DNA of 64,000 nt. Source: Vreelandella sulfidaeris. Lineage in GTDB: Bacteria > Pseudomonadota > Gammaproteobacteria > Pseudomonadales > Halomonadaceae. Shown here one piece after another: positions 44,932 to 56,600 of the stretch (its first letter is position 1; the number at the start of each line of letters is the position of its first letter). Where the stretch lies: contig AP019514.1 in assembly GCA_007182875.1 (NCBI GenBank), forward strand, positions 1,054,001-1,118,000, written 5' to 3'. Position numbers and translations under genes: made by a program. The notes beneath the pieces are model-generated. The model saw only the letters and a program-made list of their open reading frames with translations, was not told the origin of the DNA and made no database searches.

Positions 44932-47900
44932 TTGAAAGTGACTAAAGCAGTAAACAAGCGAACGCAGCGTAGCGCGCGTCAAACACCATCATCGGCTTCT
45001 TCTGCGCGCGTTAACGCCGCGAAGGATAAGGCTCGTCGTTTTGGCCTGCGCTTACAAGGCTCTGTGCGCGAAGGCGTAGTGGTGATACTGCTTGCGCTGT
45101 GTGTGTTTTTATTATTAGCGTTATTTAGCTACCACCCCTCTGATCCCGGCTGGTCTTACCAGGGGCCGGAAACAGATGTACGTAACTGGATGGGGCAGGT
45201 GGGAGCCTGGTTAGCAGATGTGCTCTATTCATTGCTCGGTGCCAGTGCACTTTGGTGGCCGGGTATGTTTGGTTTCGCCGCTTGGTGGTTGATTCGCTCA
45301 CGCCAAGTGCGCTTTGAACTCGACCCTGTTGCGATTGCCGTGCACGCGGGTGGGTTGGTATTGCTGATTTTTGGCACCACCATGCTAGGCGCGCTGCACT
45401 TTTATCATCCTGATAGCATGCTTCCCTACGCTTCGGGCGGTATTTTAGGCGAAGGGTTGGTTGGCGCGCTTAGGCCGCTGGTCAGTAGTGGTGGCGTAGG
45501 GCTAATCGCTGCGGCATTGATTCTAAGCGGCTTTCCGCTCTTTAGCGGTATGTCATGGCTGCAGGTGGCGGATGAAATCGGCAAGCGGATTTGTCGCCTG
45601 GGCGGTTGGCTGGCGGCACGTCGGCAAGCCAGTCGGATGCGAGCAGCACAGCGTGCAGCGGCTAAAACCGCCCAGCCTGCGCCGAAAGCTCAGGCTACAC
45701 CTGAAGCTAACGCTAAAACGAAAGCTGAACCCGTTGCCGTTAAACCTGATGTGGCGCCGGTGGCGGCTCAGCCTACGTCTGAATCGGTGAGTAAAAACAG
45801 CGGTGGGCGTGAACGGCGTGAACCGGGCTTCTCCATGCCGCTTGATGACAGCGCCACGGATAACTCAGGTAATACTCTAGAAGGTCACGAAGCGACCGAT
45901 ACCTCAATTCCTTGGGAAGCTGCAGCGTTTTCAAGCAATAAGCACGTGCCGGCTAAAACACCCGCACCTGACGTCGAGCCATCGATCAAAGCATCTGAAA
46001 AAACGCCAGTGCCACCAGCCAATAAGTTGGAAGAAGAGACAGAAAGCGTAGCGTCGCCTATGCCGCGGGAAAATGCCTTTGTGCAGGCTGATACAACGCC
46101 GGTAACGCCTGAACCTACTGAAGAGCCTAAGGAGCACGATACCTCCTTCCCTCTGCGTGCAACACGCCAAGAAGAGTCATCGGCACCCGCTGCAAGTAGC
46201 TTCTTTGTCAGTGACGAACGTGCCAGAGACGAACGTGCCAGTGACGAACATGTTAGTGGCGAATTTGTCAGCGACGAAGCGCCTGTTAAGACAGAGTATA
46301 TTCAGGATACGTCGATTGAACGCCGTAGTGAGCCTTCACTTACCGGCGAGCCACACCGGTATACGCGAGCCTGAATCATCTGTGCCTCAGCCAGTGCCTG
46401 CACGTAAACCTGAACGTGTCGCTGAGGTTGTCCCTGAGCCCGTTTGGGACGATGAAGAAATGTACGATGAGGAAACGGACGACGAGCTATACCAGGCAGA
46501 CCGAGCTGGTGAAGCGCGCTCAATACCTACACCGCCGCCGACACCAGCAGCGCGACAGGAACCCACCTTCGCGCCTGATGAGAGCACGTCAGAAGCCGAT
46601 GAAGGCCCCACACTTTGGACCGTGGAGCATTTGCAGAGCCAGCGGCCTGCCTTTGAAACCATGGACGAACCCGAAGGTGAAGTGCCAAGCCTGCAGCTAC
46701 TAACGCCTGCAGAGCCACATCAGCCGAATTACACCGACGAGCAATTGGCCGATATGGCTGAACTGCTGGAGGTGCGGCTGCGTGAATACGGGGTCAAAGC
46801 CGAAGTCGTCGATACCTGGCCTGGGCCGGTTATCACGCGCTTTGAGATTAAGCCTGCTGCGGGTGTCAAGGTTTCAAAAATCAGCAACCTGGCGAAAGAC
46901 TTGGCACGTTCACTGATGGTGAAGAGTGTGCGTGTAGTGGAGGTTATTCCAGGGCGCCCGACAGTGGGGATTGAAATACCCAACCCCAATCGCGCCATGA
47001 TTCGCCTGCGCGAAGTCATCGATTCCGACCGTTACCAGCAGGAAACGTCGCCGCTGACCATGGCGCTCGGCCAGGATATTGGCGGCAGCCCTGTCGTGGC
47101 CAACCTGGGTAAAATGCCCCACCTGTTGGTGGCGGGTACGACAGGTTCGGGTAAATCGGTGGGTGTTAACGCCATGCTGATTTCGATGCTGCTTAAAGCG
47201 AAGCCCAGCGAGTTGAAGCTGATCATGGTCGATCCAAAGATGCTGGAGCTGTCTGTCTACGACGGCATTCCTCATTTGTTGGCGCCCGTAGTGACCGATA
47301 TGAAAGAGGCGGCTAACAGCCTGCGCTGGTGCGTGGCTGAAATGGAGCGCCGCTATAAGCTAATGGCGGCCATGGGGGTGCGTAATATTGCGGGCTTCAA
47401 TGGCCGCTTGGATGAAGCCGAACGCGCCGGTGCGCAAGTGGCAGACCCGCTCTGGGAGCCGCAACCCTGGGAAGTACATCAACCGCACCCTGTGTTGGAA
47501 AAGCTGCCCTATATCGTGGTGGTAATCGACGAATTTGCCGACATGTTCATGATCGTTGGCAAAAGGTCGAAGAGTTGATTGCGCGCCTAGCGCAAAAGGC
47601 GCGCGCTGCTGGTATCCATTTGATTCTGGCGACTCAGCGGCCTTCGGTAGATGTCGTGACAGGCCTCATCAAAGCCAACATCCCTTCGCGGATGGCGTTT
47701 CAGGTTTCTTCACGCATTGATTCGCGCACCATTCTCGATCAGGGCGGTGCTGAAAGCCTGCTGGGGCATGGCGATATGCTCTATCTTCCGGCCGGATCTG
47801 GACCGCCTAATCGTATCCACGGTGCGTTTGTGGATGACGACGAAGTGCACCGGGTGGTCGATGACTGGAAGCGCCGTGGCGCGCCGGAGTATATCGAGGA

Positions 47901-48177
47901 AATTCTTTCTGGTGGGGTCTCTGCTGATGCTTTAACTGGCCTTGAAGCCGAAGGGGGCGATGGTGACGATGCCGAACAGGATGCGCTCTACGATGAAGCT
48001 GTCCAGTTCGTTACTGAAACACGCAAAGCCTCGATTTCCGCGGTGCAGCGTCGCTTTAAGATCGGCTATAACCGGGCGGCGCGCTTGGTTGAAGCCATGG
48101 AAGGGGCTGGCGTGGTGACCTCTATGGGCACTAACGGCGCACGGGAAGTGCTTGCGCCGCCACCGGTAGGCCATTAA
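44932..48177 (+). CDS. ftsK: DNA translocase FtsK (frameshifted)
   Basis: ~1080-residue septal DNA pump aiding dimer resolution and division. N-terminal four-TM domain ([19 protein letters not shown] near residue 45), a long low-complexity linker rich in Ala/Pro/Glu, then the motor: Walker [13 protein letters not shown], Walker [14 protein letters not shown], and C-terminal gamma winged helix [22 protein letters not shown] start follows AAGGGAG. Frameshifts near 46355 ([13 protein letters not shown]) and near 47565 ([11 protein letters not shown]). Terminator after the stop. Confidence 0.95.
46208..46283 (+). repeat. 15-bp (pentapeptide) tandem repeat inside the ftsK linker
   Basis: Five units coding [20 protein letters not shown] and SDEAP follow each other. 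Each is a degenerate 15-base copy of the pattern (A)GNGACGAACNTGNC. Frame is kept, so the repeat lengthens the disordered linker without breaking it. Confidence 0.75.
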
Positions 48178-48210
48178 CCGAGCACAATTATGCAATAAGC
48201 GTGAAAGTAG

Positions 48211-48239
48211 CGCCGCAGTTGAAACCTTGCGGCGTTTTT
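48211..48239 (+). terminator. rho-independent terminator of ftsK
   Basis: CGCCGCA (48211-48217) pairs with TGCGGCG (48228-48234), followed by T5. Confidence 0.88.
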
Positions 48240-48257
48240 CTCGTCTGACGGTGACTC

Positions 48258-48310
48258 GTCTGAGTTAGGCATGGTTTCTGAGTTAGGCATGGTTTTCTGA
48301 GTTAGGCATG
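48258..48310. repeat. 18-19 bp tandem repeat between ftsK and lolA
   Basis: Three copies of CTGAGTTAGGCATG start near 48260, 48278 and 48297. The first two are followed by GTTT or GTTTT; the third diverges after CATG. The repeat lies between the ftsK terminator and the lolA start. Confidence 0.8.
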
Positions 48311-48405
48311 AACGGTTAAGCTGACCGCACTGATTGACTATTGAGCAATGGGTAATTGTTTTGGTCATGGATATTTGATTTGGCAATGGTTGCCTAGGAG
48401 AGTAT

Positions 48406-49053
48406 ATGCGCGATACGCAAGCAAGAAGACCTTCATCGCTGGCATTTGCCGCAAGCGCCTTGGGTTTAACATTTGGCGCGCCGGTATGGGCGGATGATGC
48501 CGCTGAACGGTTAACTGAGCGCTTAGATCCGCTTGAAAACTATCAAGCCGCTTTTGAACAGCAGATTTTGGATAGCAGCGGCGAACGCCTACAAAGTGCA
48601 CGTGGTGAAATGTGGTTGTCCCGTCCCGGCTTGCTGCGTTGGGAAGTGGAAGCCCCATACTCTCAAACCGTGGTTTCCGATGGCGATGATGTCTATTTGT
48701 ACGATCCCGACCTTGAACAAGTCACCGTTCAAGCGATGGATGAACGCGTAACGCATACGCCCGCGCTGCTATTGTCAGGAAGCGTTGACGAGTTAACCGA
48801 TAGCTATGAGGTTTTCTACGAACAGGATGGCGGTGAAGACGTCTTTACTCTGGTGCCTATCTCTGTCGATACGCTGTTTGAAGAGTTAAGCATGGTGTTT
48901 GATGAAGACAGCCTAACTGAGTTGTGGATGATGGACAGCACCGGGCAGCGTACCGCGATTACCTTTAGCAATATTACTAGCAACAGCAATATTGATCAGA
49001 GCATGTTCGATTTTGAGATCCCTGAAGGGACGGATGTTATCCGCGAAGAATGT
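48406..49053 (+). CDS. lolA: outer-membrane lipoprotein carrier LolA (3' frameshift)
   Basis: Periplasmic chaperone taking lipoproteins from LolCDE to LolB, ~215 residues. Signal peptide ends APVWA; mature start DDAAERLTERLDPLENYQA; core GEMWLSRPGLLRWEVEAPY and VVSDGDDVYLYDPDLEQV. ATG 48406 follows TAGGAGAG. The uncorrected frame runs on to 49206 through a terminator and into antisense rarA, so it must be wrong. One extra A near 49050 gives IREEM and a stop at about 49053. Confidence 0.9.
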
Positions 49054-49061
49054 GAAGAAAC

Positions 49062-49092
49062 GATCAGGCGCCTTAGGGCGCCTGATCTGTTT
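49062..49092. terminator. bidirectional terminator between lolA and rarA
   Basis: GATCAGGCGCC (49062-49072) pairs perfectly with GGCGCCTGATC (49077-49087) around TTAG; short T-runs follow on both strands. It serves both convergent genes. Confidence 0.88.
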
Positions 49093-50407
49093 CCCTGGTC
49101 TCGACTTTCCCGCCACGCCATTATTTCCCCAAAACGTTTCTCCTGGCCGAAAGTACTCGGTTTAAAGAACGTCGCTTTAGGTAACTCTTCAGGCCAGCAA
49201 TCATGAGCACTGCCCGCTGGGTAGCCGTCGGGCTCATTATGCGCATAACGGTAGCCTTCACCATGTCCCAGTTGTTCCATCAGCTTGGTCGGTGCGTTGC
49301 GCAGGTAAGTCGGCACCTCCACTTGGGGCTGCTGGCGTACGTACTGCTTGGCTTCACTCCAGGCGCGGTCAATGCGGTTGCTTTTGGGTGCTACCGCCAA
49401 ATGAATCGCTGCATGGGCAATCGCCCGCTGGCCTTCGTAATCGCCAAGCCGCAGGTAGGCATCCCAGGCCGCTATCACCAGCGGTAGGGCGCGGGGGTCA
49501 GCGTTGCCGACGTCTTCTGAAGCAATGGCGGTCAGCCTGCGAACGACATCCAGCGGGTCGCCCCCGCCCTGCATAAAGCGCGCCATATACAGCAGCGCAG
49601 CGTTAGGGCGTGAAGAGCGGATTGATTTATGAATCGCCGAAAGCAGGTCGTAGTAAGCGTCACCTTGTTTATCAAAGGCGCTGGCCTGATGGCCGATCAC
49701 ATCCGCTAATACTTCTTTATGCAGCACTTCCCGGCCCGCTTCCTGAGTAGCGAAATCGCAGGCGGTTTCCAACAGCCCCAGCGCCCGGCGGGCATCGCCT
49801 GCACTGGCGTGGGCCAGGGCATTTAAAACGTCGTCATCAACGTGGATATCCCGCTTGCCGAGACCGCGTTCAACGTCGCTAAGTGCCTGACGCATCACCG
49901 TGATTAACTCCTCCTGGGTGAGCGATTTCAGCACGTAAACCCGTGCACGTGAGAGCAGCGCCGAGTTGACTTCAAACGAAGGGTTTTCGGTAGTGGCACC
50001 AATCAGCGTTAGCAGCCCTGACTCCACATGGGGAGAAGGGCATCCTGTTGGCTCTTGTTGAGACGGTGAATCTCATCTAAAAAGAGGATAACGGTTGATG
50101 ACATTTGCTGGGCACGTTCTACCACGGCGCGTATCTCTTTTACCCCAGCCATCACTGCGCTGAGGTGTTCAAGATGCGCTTGGGAGGCCTGGGCCAATAG
50201 CTCTGCCAGCGTGGTTTTGCCAACGCCTGGTGGCCCCCACAGAATCATCGAGCGCACCACCCCGGATTCCGCCATACGGCGTAGAGGTTTATCCGGCCCT
50301 ACCAACGCCTGCTGACCTACGTAATCGTCCAACTGGCGTGGGCGCATGCGAAAGGCTAACGGGGCGTCGTCAGCAGGTACCGCCTGAGCGCTATCAAATA
50401 AATCCAT
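49073..50407 (-). CDS. rarA: replication-associated recombination protein RarA/MgsA (frameshifted)
   Basis: AAA+ ATPase of the clamp-loader family acting at stalled forks, ~440 residues. Walker [16 protein letters not shown], Walker [21 protein letters not shown], sensor [18 protein letters not shown], and MgsA C-domain [24 protein letters not shown] 50407 follows GGAAG. One frameshift near 50030 ([12 protein letters not shown]). The visible frame continues past the terminator to 48996. A one-base change would stop it at 49073, in the terminator loop, as RETDQAP. End therefore uncertain. Confidence 0.9.
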
Positions 50408-50745
50408 GTGAGCTTCCATTATAAATCGAGACGTTAAGCAACAAAGCGCCACCAAGTGTCGATGGTAAATCGTGCCTTAGCGAACTACCTTTGGCGTAAC
50501 CCTTCGGAAAGATACATTTGCTAGGATACCCTCATAGGGGCAAGGTTGTTGATAGCCGTTGTAAGTTCACAGCCGATTTTAACAGTCATCGTTAACAGTA
50601 ATTTTGAAAAACTCGTTAGTTACGACAAGCTCACGATAGGATATGTTCTAGCGATAAAACGTTCTTGTTACCACACGCTTACGATCGCATGCTGTCAAAC
50701 GCTAAGGCTTGGCGGCAGGCATGACACAACAAAGGAGACGGTTCG
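50408..50745. other. 338-bp divergent intergenic region
   Basis: It separates rarA (-) from the hemerythrin-like gene (+) and must hold both promoters. An open frame at 50546-50752 has no ribosome site and atypical composition. A TGC-TAGGAT string near 50519 resembles an extended -10. Nothing else is recognised. Confidence 0.4.
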
Positions 50746-51291
50746 ATGTTAAACCAACTACGTCTAGATCATGCCAACATGGCGAGATTACTCCATGTGC
50801 TGCAGCTAAAGCATAAAACCCTCGACCAGGGTGAGCGACCCAATTTCCAACTCATGCGCGAGGTGGTCGATTATATTTTGTCTTATATGGACGGCTTTGC
50901 GACGCCGCTAGAGCGGGTCTGCGTGGAACGGTTACAAACCCAAGCCCCCGAGCACAGTGCGGTTACCGAAAAGATGGCCGATGAATACCGGGAGCTAAAA
51001 CCACGCCTGCAGCGCTTATCCAACGATATTGACATGATCTTAATGGATAACGTACTGCCCATGGATCGTTTTGCCGATGACCTGAAAGCCTACTTAGAGG
51101 CCCACCGTGCTTATCTGCGCCATGAGCGAGAAGGGCTGTTCCCGCTCATTGATGAGCACTTTAGCCAGGAAGATATGGAAGAACTGCGCCAGGCGCTCCC
51201 CGAAGGCGCTGAACAGGAATTAGAACGCCTGCAGCAGGCTTATCCTGAACTCTATGCGGATCTGCGCGGTGCCGATGTTCCTAATGTATAG
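50746..51291 (+). CDS. hemerythrin-like (HHE) domain protein
   Basis: Intact 181-residue all-helical protein with a non-haem di-iron HHE-type domain: LDHANMARLLHVL at the N-terminus, VVDYILSYMDGFATPLE in the second helix, and HRAYLRHEREGLFPLIDEHF, which carries the H...E...H ligands. ATG 50746 follows AAAGGAG. Such proteins sense or buffer oxygen, NO or iron; no partner gene indicates which. Divergent from rarA. Confidence 0.82.
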   Translation: MLNQLRLDHANMARLLHVLQLKHKTLDQGERPNFQLMREVVDYILSYMDGFATPLERVCVERLQTQAPEHSAVTEKMADEYRELKPRLQRLSNDIDMILMDNVLPMDRFADDLKAYLEAHRAYLRHEREGLFPLIDEHFSQEDMEELRQALPEGAEQELERLQQAYPELYADLRGADVPNV

Positions 51292-51425
51292 CGGTACGCG
51301 GTTAACGGTCGCGTTGTCATGACGATGAATAAATTCACGAACGGGGCATGCTAAACTAGCGGCCCCGTTTTTGTGGTAACGGTTCAATCGTCGGCCATTT
51401 TAATCGTGTTAAAAGAAGCAGGACA

Positions 51426-51464
51426 ATGATGCAGAGAGTGTCATGGATGCAGAGAGAGCCATGA
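51426..51464 (+). CDS. possible 12-residue leader peptide before murI
   Basis: ATG 51426 follows CAGGA and opens a short frame, MMQRVSWMQREP, whose TGA overlaps the murI ATG (ATGA). It contains an 18-base direct repeat (GATGCAGAGAG at 51428 and 51446). Leader function is inference from the overlap and the ribosome site. Confidence 0.35.
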   Translation: MMQRVSWMQREP

Positions 51465-52262
51465 AAGGCCCCGTGTTAATTTTTTGATTCTGGTGTCGGC
51501 GGCCTGTCCGTGGCGCAGTCGCTGCGTCAGCACTATCCTGATGCTGCCATGTGCTACGCCTGCGATAATGCTTGGCTGCCCTACGGGCTGCGCGATGATG
51601 CAGTGCTAGCCGAGCGCATCGTCGCAGTCTGCCAAGCCGCTGTCAGGGCATGCCAACCTAGTGTGCTGGTCGTCGCCTGCAATACCGCAAGCACACTGGC
51701 ATTGGAGAACTTACGCGAGCTGCTAGAGATTCCCGTCGTAGGCACCGTACCTGCTATCAAGCCAGCTGCGGCCATTAGCCAAACACGCCATATTGGGCTG
51801 CTGGCGACTAAAGCAACTGTGGGTAGGCCCTATACTCAGCGCCTGATTGATAACTTTGCCAGCGACTGTATGATCACCCGCGTCGCCGCTGATGCCCTGG
51901 TGATCGAGGCAGAAGCGTACTTGGCGGGTATCCCGCCCAATATTGACCGTATGCAGGCGGCATTAGCACCGCTGTGGCAAGCCGCCTCCTCGTCAGCAGC
52001 GTATCCTGCTTTGGATACCGTGGTGTTGGGTTGCACCCATTTCCCACTGCTTAAGCCGTGGCTTGAGCAGCTTGCGCCTGAACCGCTGCAATGGATTGAC
52101 TCCGGCGATGCCATTGCCCGACGAGTAGCGCACGTGGTTGATGAATTAACGAGCGATCAGCAAGATGGCCGCTGCTTCACATCAGCGCCCGCCGTTAATC
52201 TGACCGCTGGCCTGGCGCGTTATGGTTTTAAGGCACCCCAGTTACTTGACCCAGTTACTTGA
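51461..52262 (+). CDS. murI: glutamate racemase (frameshifted)
   Basis: Makes D-glutamate for peptidoglycan, ~266 residues. LIFDSGVGGLSVAQSL (catalytic Asp), first catalytic Cys in VVACNTASTLALE, second in VLGCTHFPLL. ATG 51461; one T too many in the run near 51483 breaks VLIFDSG. The product ends QLLDPVT inside a 13-bp tandem repeat that supplies the stop codon. The upstream short frame may couple its translation. Confidence 0.92.
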
Positions 52263-52274
52263 CCCAGTTAATGA
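52237..52274. repeat. 13-bp tandem repeat spanning the murI stop
   Basis: CCCAGTTACTTGA occurs at 52237-52249 and 52250-52262, and CCCAGTTAATGA follows at 52263-52274. Because 13 is not a multiple of 3, the second copy is read in another frame and provides TGA. Without one copy the frame would read on for about 11 more codons. Confidence 0.85.
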
Positions 52275-52349
52275 ACATAGACGCATCGCAGCGCGTCGCT
52301 GAATAACCCCACCCTTAATCGTCCTGGATTGAATTTAAGAGGAGCAGCC

Positions 52350-53471
52350 TTGGCTATCCCTGTCGTAGAACCTGAACGCTATGCTGAGCAGTTGGCCGCC
52401 AAGCGTGACTATCTGGAAACGTTATTCGCGCCATTCAAGCCACCGGCACTGGAAGTATTTGAATCGCCGCCGGGCTATTACCGCCAGCGCTGCGAGTTCC
52501 GTATTTGGCACGAAGAGGGAGGACCTCTTTACGCCATGTTTGAGGTAGATCCGGAGAACCCGAAGAACAAGCGTGTGATTCGGTTAGATCAGTATGCAGT
52601 CGCTAGTGAACGAATTAACCAGCTAATGCCGCAACTACGCGAGGCCTGCCTTGAGTCTGACGAGCTGCGCCGCAAGCTGTTTCAGGTAGAGTTTTTAACC
52701 ACGTTGTCGGGCGAAGCCCTGGTCACACTGATTTACCATCGCCCCTTAGGCGAAGAGTGGGAGCGCGAAGCCCGTGCACTGGAAGCCGAGCTGGACATCA
52801 TGATCATTGGTCGTTCCCGCAAGCAGCGCCTCGTGCTGACCCGTGACCACGTATGGGAGCGGCTAGAGCTGGATGGTCGCACGTTGCACTATCAGCAGGT
52901 CGAGAACAGCTTCACTCAGCCCAATGCGCATATTTGCCAAAAATGCTGAGCTGGGCGCGCGAAGTGACGGCGGGACAGGAGCAGCAGAATTCTCATAAGG
53001 ATTTAGTCGAGCTTTACTGCGGCAACGGCAATTTTACCATTGCCCTGGCGGATAACTTCCGTCGCGTATTGGCCACCGAAATTTCCCGTACGTCGGTAGC
53101 CAGTGCCAACGTTAACCTGGAGGCTAATGGGGTAACGAACGCGCAAATTGGTCGCATGTCGGCAGAAGAGTTTTCGCAAGCGTTAAAGGGTGAAAAAGCC
53201 GGTCGCCGTGTGGCAGAAATGGGGCTGGATGACTATGACTTTTCCACCGTACTGGTGGACCCGCCTCGGGCCGAGTTTGGATGAGCAGAGCTGTGAACAG
53301 CTCAGCGAGTATGCTCAGATCGTCTATATTTCATGCAACCCCGCCACGTTAGCTGAAAATTTGACCATACTGACCAACACCCATCAGATAGAACGCTTTG
53401 CGCTATTTGACCAGTTTCCGTTTACCGACCACTGTGAGTGTGGGGTGTTGTTACAGCGACGGGAGACCTAA
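52350..53471 (+). CDS. trmA: tRNA (uracil-54-C5)-methyltransferase (frameshifted)
   Basis: SAM-dependent enzyme forming m5U54 (ribothymidine) in tRNA, ~374 residues. [19 protein letters not shown] and [13 protein letters not shown] in the N-terminal half, SAM motif [16 protein letters not shown], and catalytic Cys in [17 protein letters not shown] 52350 follows AGAGGAG. Frameshifts near 52945 ([11 protein letters not shown]) and 53275 ([15 protein letters not shown]). Monocistronic-looking. Confidence 0.93.
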
Positions 53472-53632
53472 AGCGTAAGCGACCAATGCTGAAGCGGTAT
53501 GCGTCATGAATAACTCGTCAGGTGATTAGGGACGCGGCGATAGGTAGCGTAAGCTAGACTTTATGTTGGCCTAAAGGCCTATTGTTCTTCGTTTTTTTGG
53601 CCGTTTTAAGGCCTAGGCAGTCGAGGTGATGG

Positions 53633-56600
53633 ATGCACTACGTTGCGATTGAAGAGAGTCGGCAAGATCTGTTGAAGCAGCTTCAGGAGCGGCTATATGC
53701 GCGATTAGAGCCCACTCGCGCGGCCACGGTAGACGCCTTTGCTCGACACTTTTATGCCACCGTGCCGGTGGAAGACCTCGTGGATCGTCGCCTGGACGAT
53801 CTGTATGGCGCAACGCTGTCAATCTGGCAGTTTTTGCAGCATCACGATCCGCAAAGCCCTAAAGTGCGTGTATTTAACCCGGATTTCGAAGAGCACGGCT
53901 GGCAGTCAACGCATACGTTTGTGGCCGTTCTGCATGAAGATATGCCGTTTCTGGTTGATTCGGTGCGTATTGAACTCAACCGTCGCGGCTTGACGGTACA
54001 TGCGATTCAGAACGCCGTGCTGGCGGTGGCCCGCGATGAACAGCACCGGTTGCAGGCGTTGGCCTCGCCGAGAGACGGCAACGCGCCTGAAGCACGCGAA
54101 TCACTGATTGTGATTGAAGTCGATCGACACACCGATGTAACGCTGCTTGAGAGAATCGAGCGTACGCTGCACGAAGTGCTTCGTGATGTGCGCACCGCCG
54201 TGGGTGACTACGAAGCCATTTGTTCGAAAATTACTGATTCGATTCAAGAGCTTGAGAAAAATTGCCCACCGCAGATTGACCCCGACGACCATGAGGAGGC
54301 AATTGCCTTCTAGAGTGGCTGCTTAAAGATAATTTCACCTTTCTGGGTTACGACGAATACCTGTTGGAAGGCCGCGAGTTGCAACGCGATGCGGATAGTG
54401 TGCTGGGCGTGTTCCGTCTGGATCATCCACGCTACTGCGAGCGTATCCGCACCGAAGAGGGCGTCGGTGATAACAACGAGTATGTGCTGGTGCCGCAACT
54501 GCTGTCGTTTGCCAAGAGCGCCCACCACTCCCGTGTGCACCGCCCCACGTATCCTGATTACATTACGGTTGACCGCTACGATGACGACGGCAATGTCATC
54601 GGCGAACGGCGCTTCTTCGGTCTGTTCACCTCGACGGTGTATAACGAATCACCGCGTAATATTCCGTTGCTGCGCCGCAAGCTCAAAGCCGTGATGGACA
54701 TTGCCGGATTCAACCCGCAGGGCCATAACGGCAAGCAATTGCTGCAGGTGTTGGAAGTCTACCCCGTGATGACCTGTTTCAGATTGAAACCGAGTCACTG
54801 GCCAGTACTGCGCTAGGCATTCTTAATATTCGTGAGCGCCGTCAGGTGCGGCTGTTCATTCGCGCCGATATCAGCGGTAAGTTTTACTCCTGTCTCGTGT
54901 TTGTTCCTCGCGACGTGTTCTCTACGGACCTACGTCAGCGGATTCAAAACGTATTGTGCGATGAGTTAAACGCCCACTTTGGTGATTTCAATACCTACTT
55001 GTCCGAGTCGGTGCTCGCCCGTATCCAACTGATTCTACGCTTTAACGGCGATGCACCGAGCGACTATGATCTCAAACTCCTTGAGAGCAAGGTGGCCCGG
55101 CTGGCGCGTAGCTGGCGCGACGAACTGCAGAACGCCATGATTGAAGGCTTCGGCGAAGAGCGTGCCAACAGTCTCATGGATCAGTTCGGCGAAGCATTCT
55201 CAGCGAGCTATCGAGAAGACTTCTCCGCGCGCACGGCCGTGTTTGACGTACAACACCTTTTAACGCTGAATAACGGCGATGATTTATCGCTGTCGCTCTA
55301 CCGTCCGTTGGAAGAGCAGGGCGGTGGTGTCAATCTCAAGCTTTTCCACCGCGAATCGCAAATTCCGCTCTCAGACGTGCTGCCGATGATGGAAAATCTG
55401 GGCCTACGTGTCATTGGCGAGCGTCCCTACGACATCAACGCCCCTGAACAGCGCTACTGGATTCACGACTTTGAACTGGAGCACAGCGGCGCGGATGTCA
55501 ACTTGGGTGATATGCGCGATGTGTTTACAGAAGCCTTTAAGCGTATCTGGACCGGCGAAGCCGACAATGACGCCTTCAATCGCCTGATTATCGGCGCGGG
55601 GTTGGATTGGCGTGAAGTCGCCATGCTGCGTGGCTATGCCCGTTACCTCAAACAGATTCGTTTCGGCATGTCCCAGGATTACATAGCCGCTACGCTGGCC
55701 AACTACCCAGCCATTACACGCGAACTGGTAGAGCTATTCCGCCTGCGCTTTGACCCTGAGCAACAGAGTAACGCCACCGACGAGTGCATAGCGGGCTTGA
55801 ATGAACGCCTGGAAGGCGTTGCCAGCCTTAACGATGACCAACTGCTGCGCCGCTTTATGGAGCTGATTCTCGCCACGCTGCGCACCAACTACTATCAGCT
55901 CGCTGAAGGTGGACGCTTTAAGGACTACATCGCTTATAAGCTTGAACCTTCGAAAGTCACGGGTATGCCTAAGCCGCGACCAATGTTCGAGATTTTTGTT
56001 TGCTCGCCGCGGGTAGAAGGCGTGCATCTGCGGGGCGGTAAAGTAGCCCGCGGCGGCCTGCGCTGGTCGGACCGCTTTGAAGATTACCGCACCGAAGTGT
56101 TGGGGCTGGTGAAAGCCCAGCAGGTGAAGAACGCGGTTATCGTGCCGGTAGGTGCCAAAGGTGGTTTCGTCTGTAAGCGCATGCCGGAAAACGCCAGCCG
56201 TGACGTCATCCAGAAAGAGGGCATTGCCTGTTATCAGATCTTTATTCGCGCATTGTTGGATGTGACCGACAACCTGGTGGGTAGCGAGGTGGTACCCCCG
56301 AAAATGTTGTCCGCCATGATGAAGACGATGCGTATCTAGTGGTGGCCGCCGACAAGGGCACTGCCACCTTCTCGGATATTGCCAATGAAATCTCTCGAAT
56401 ACGACCACTGGCTAGGCGATGCGTTTGCGTCAGGCGGCGCCAACGGTTACGACCATAAAAAAATGGGTATCACCGCACGTGGTGCCTGGGAGTCGGTGAA
56501 GCGCCACTTCAAAAATCTTGATGTCGATACCCAGCGCGATCTGTTTAGCGTGGTAGGCATTGGCGATATGGCGGGGGATGTGTTCGGTAATGGCATGCTG

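Noticed and set aside
49054..49206. C-terminal extension of lolA to 266 residues
   Set aside because: It passes through a perfect bidirectional terminator and into antisense rarA; LolA proteins end near residue 210-215.
50546..50752. 68-codon frame before the hemerythrin-like gene
   Set aside because: No ribosome site, Cys-rich random-looking composition and overlap with the real start region.
55734..56408. 224-codon open frame antisense to gdhB
   Set aside because: Opposite the conserved catalytic core of the dehydrogenase; no independent support.
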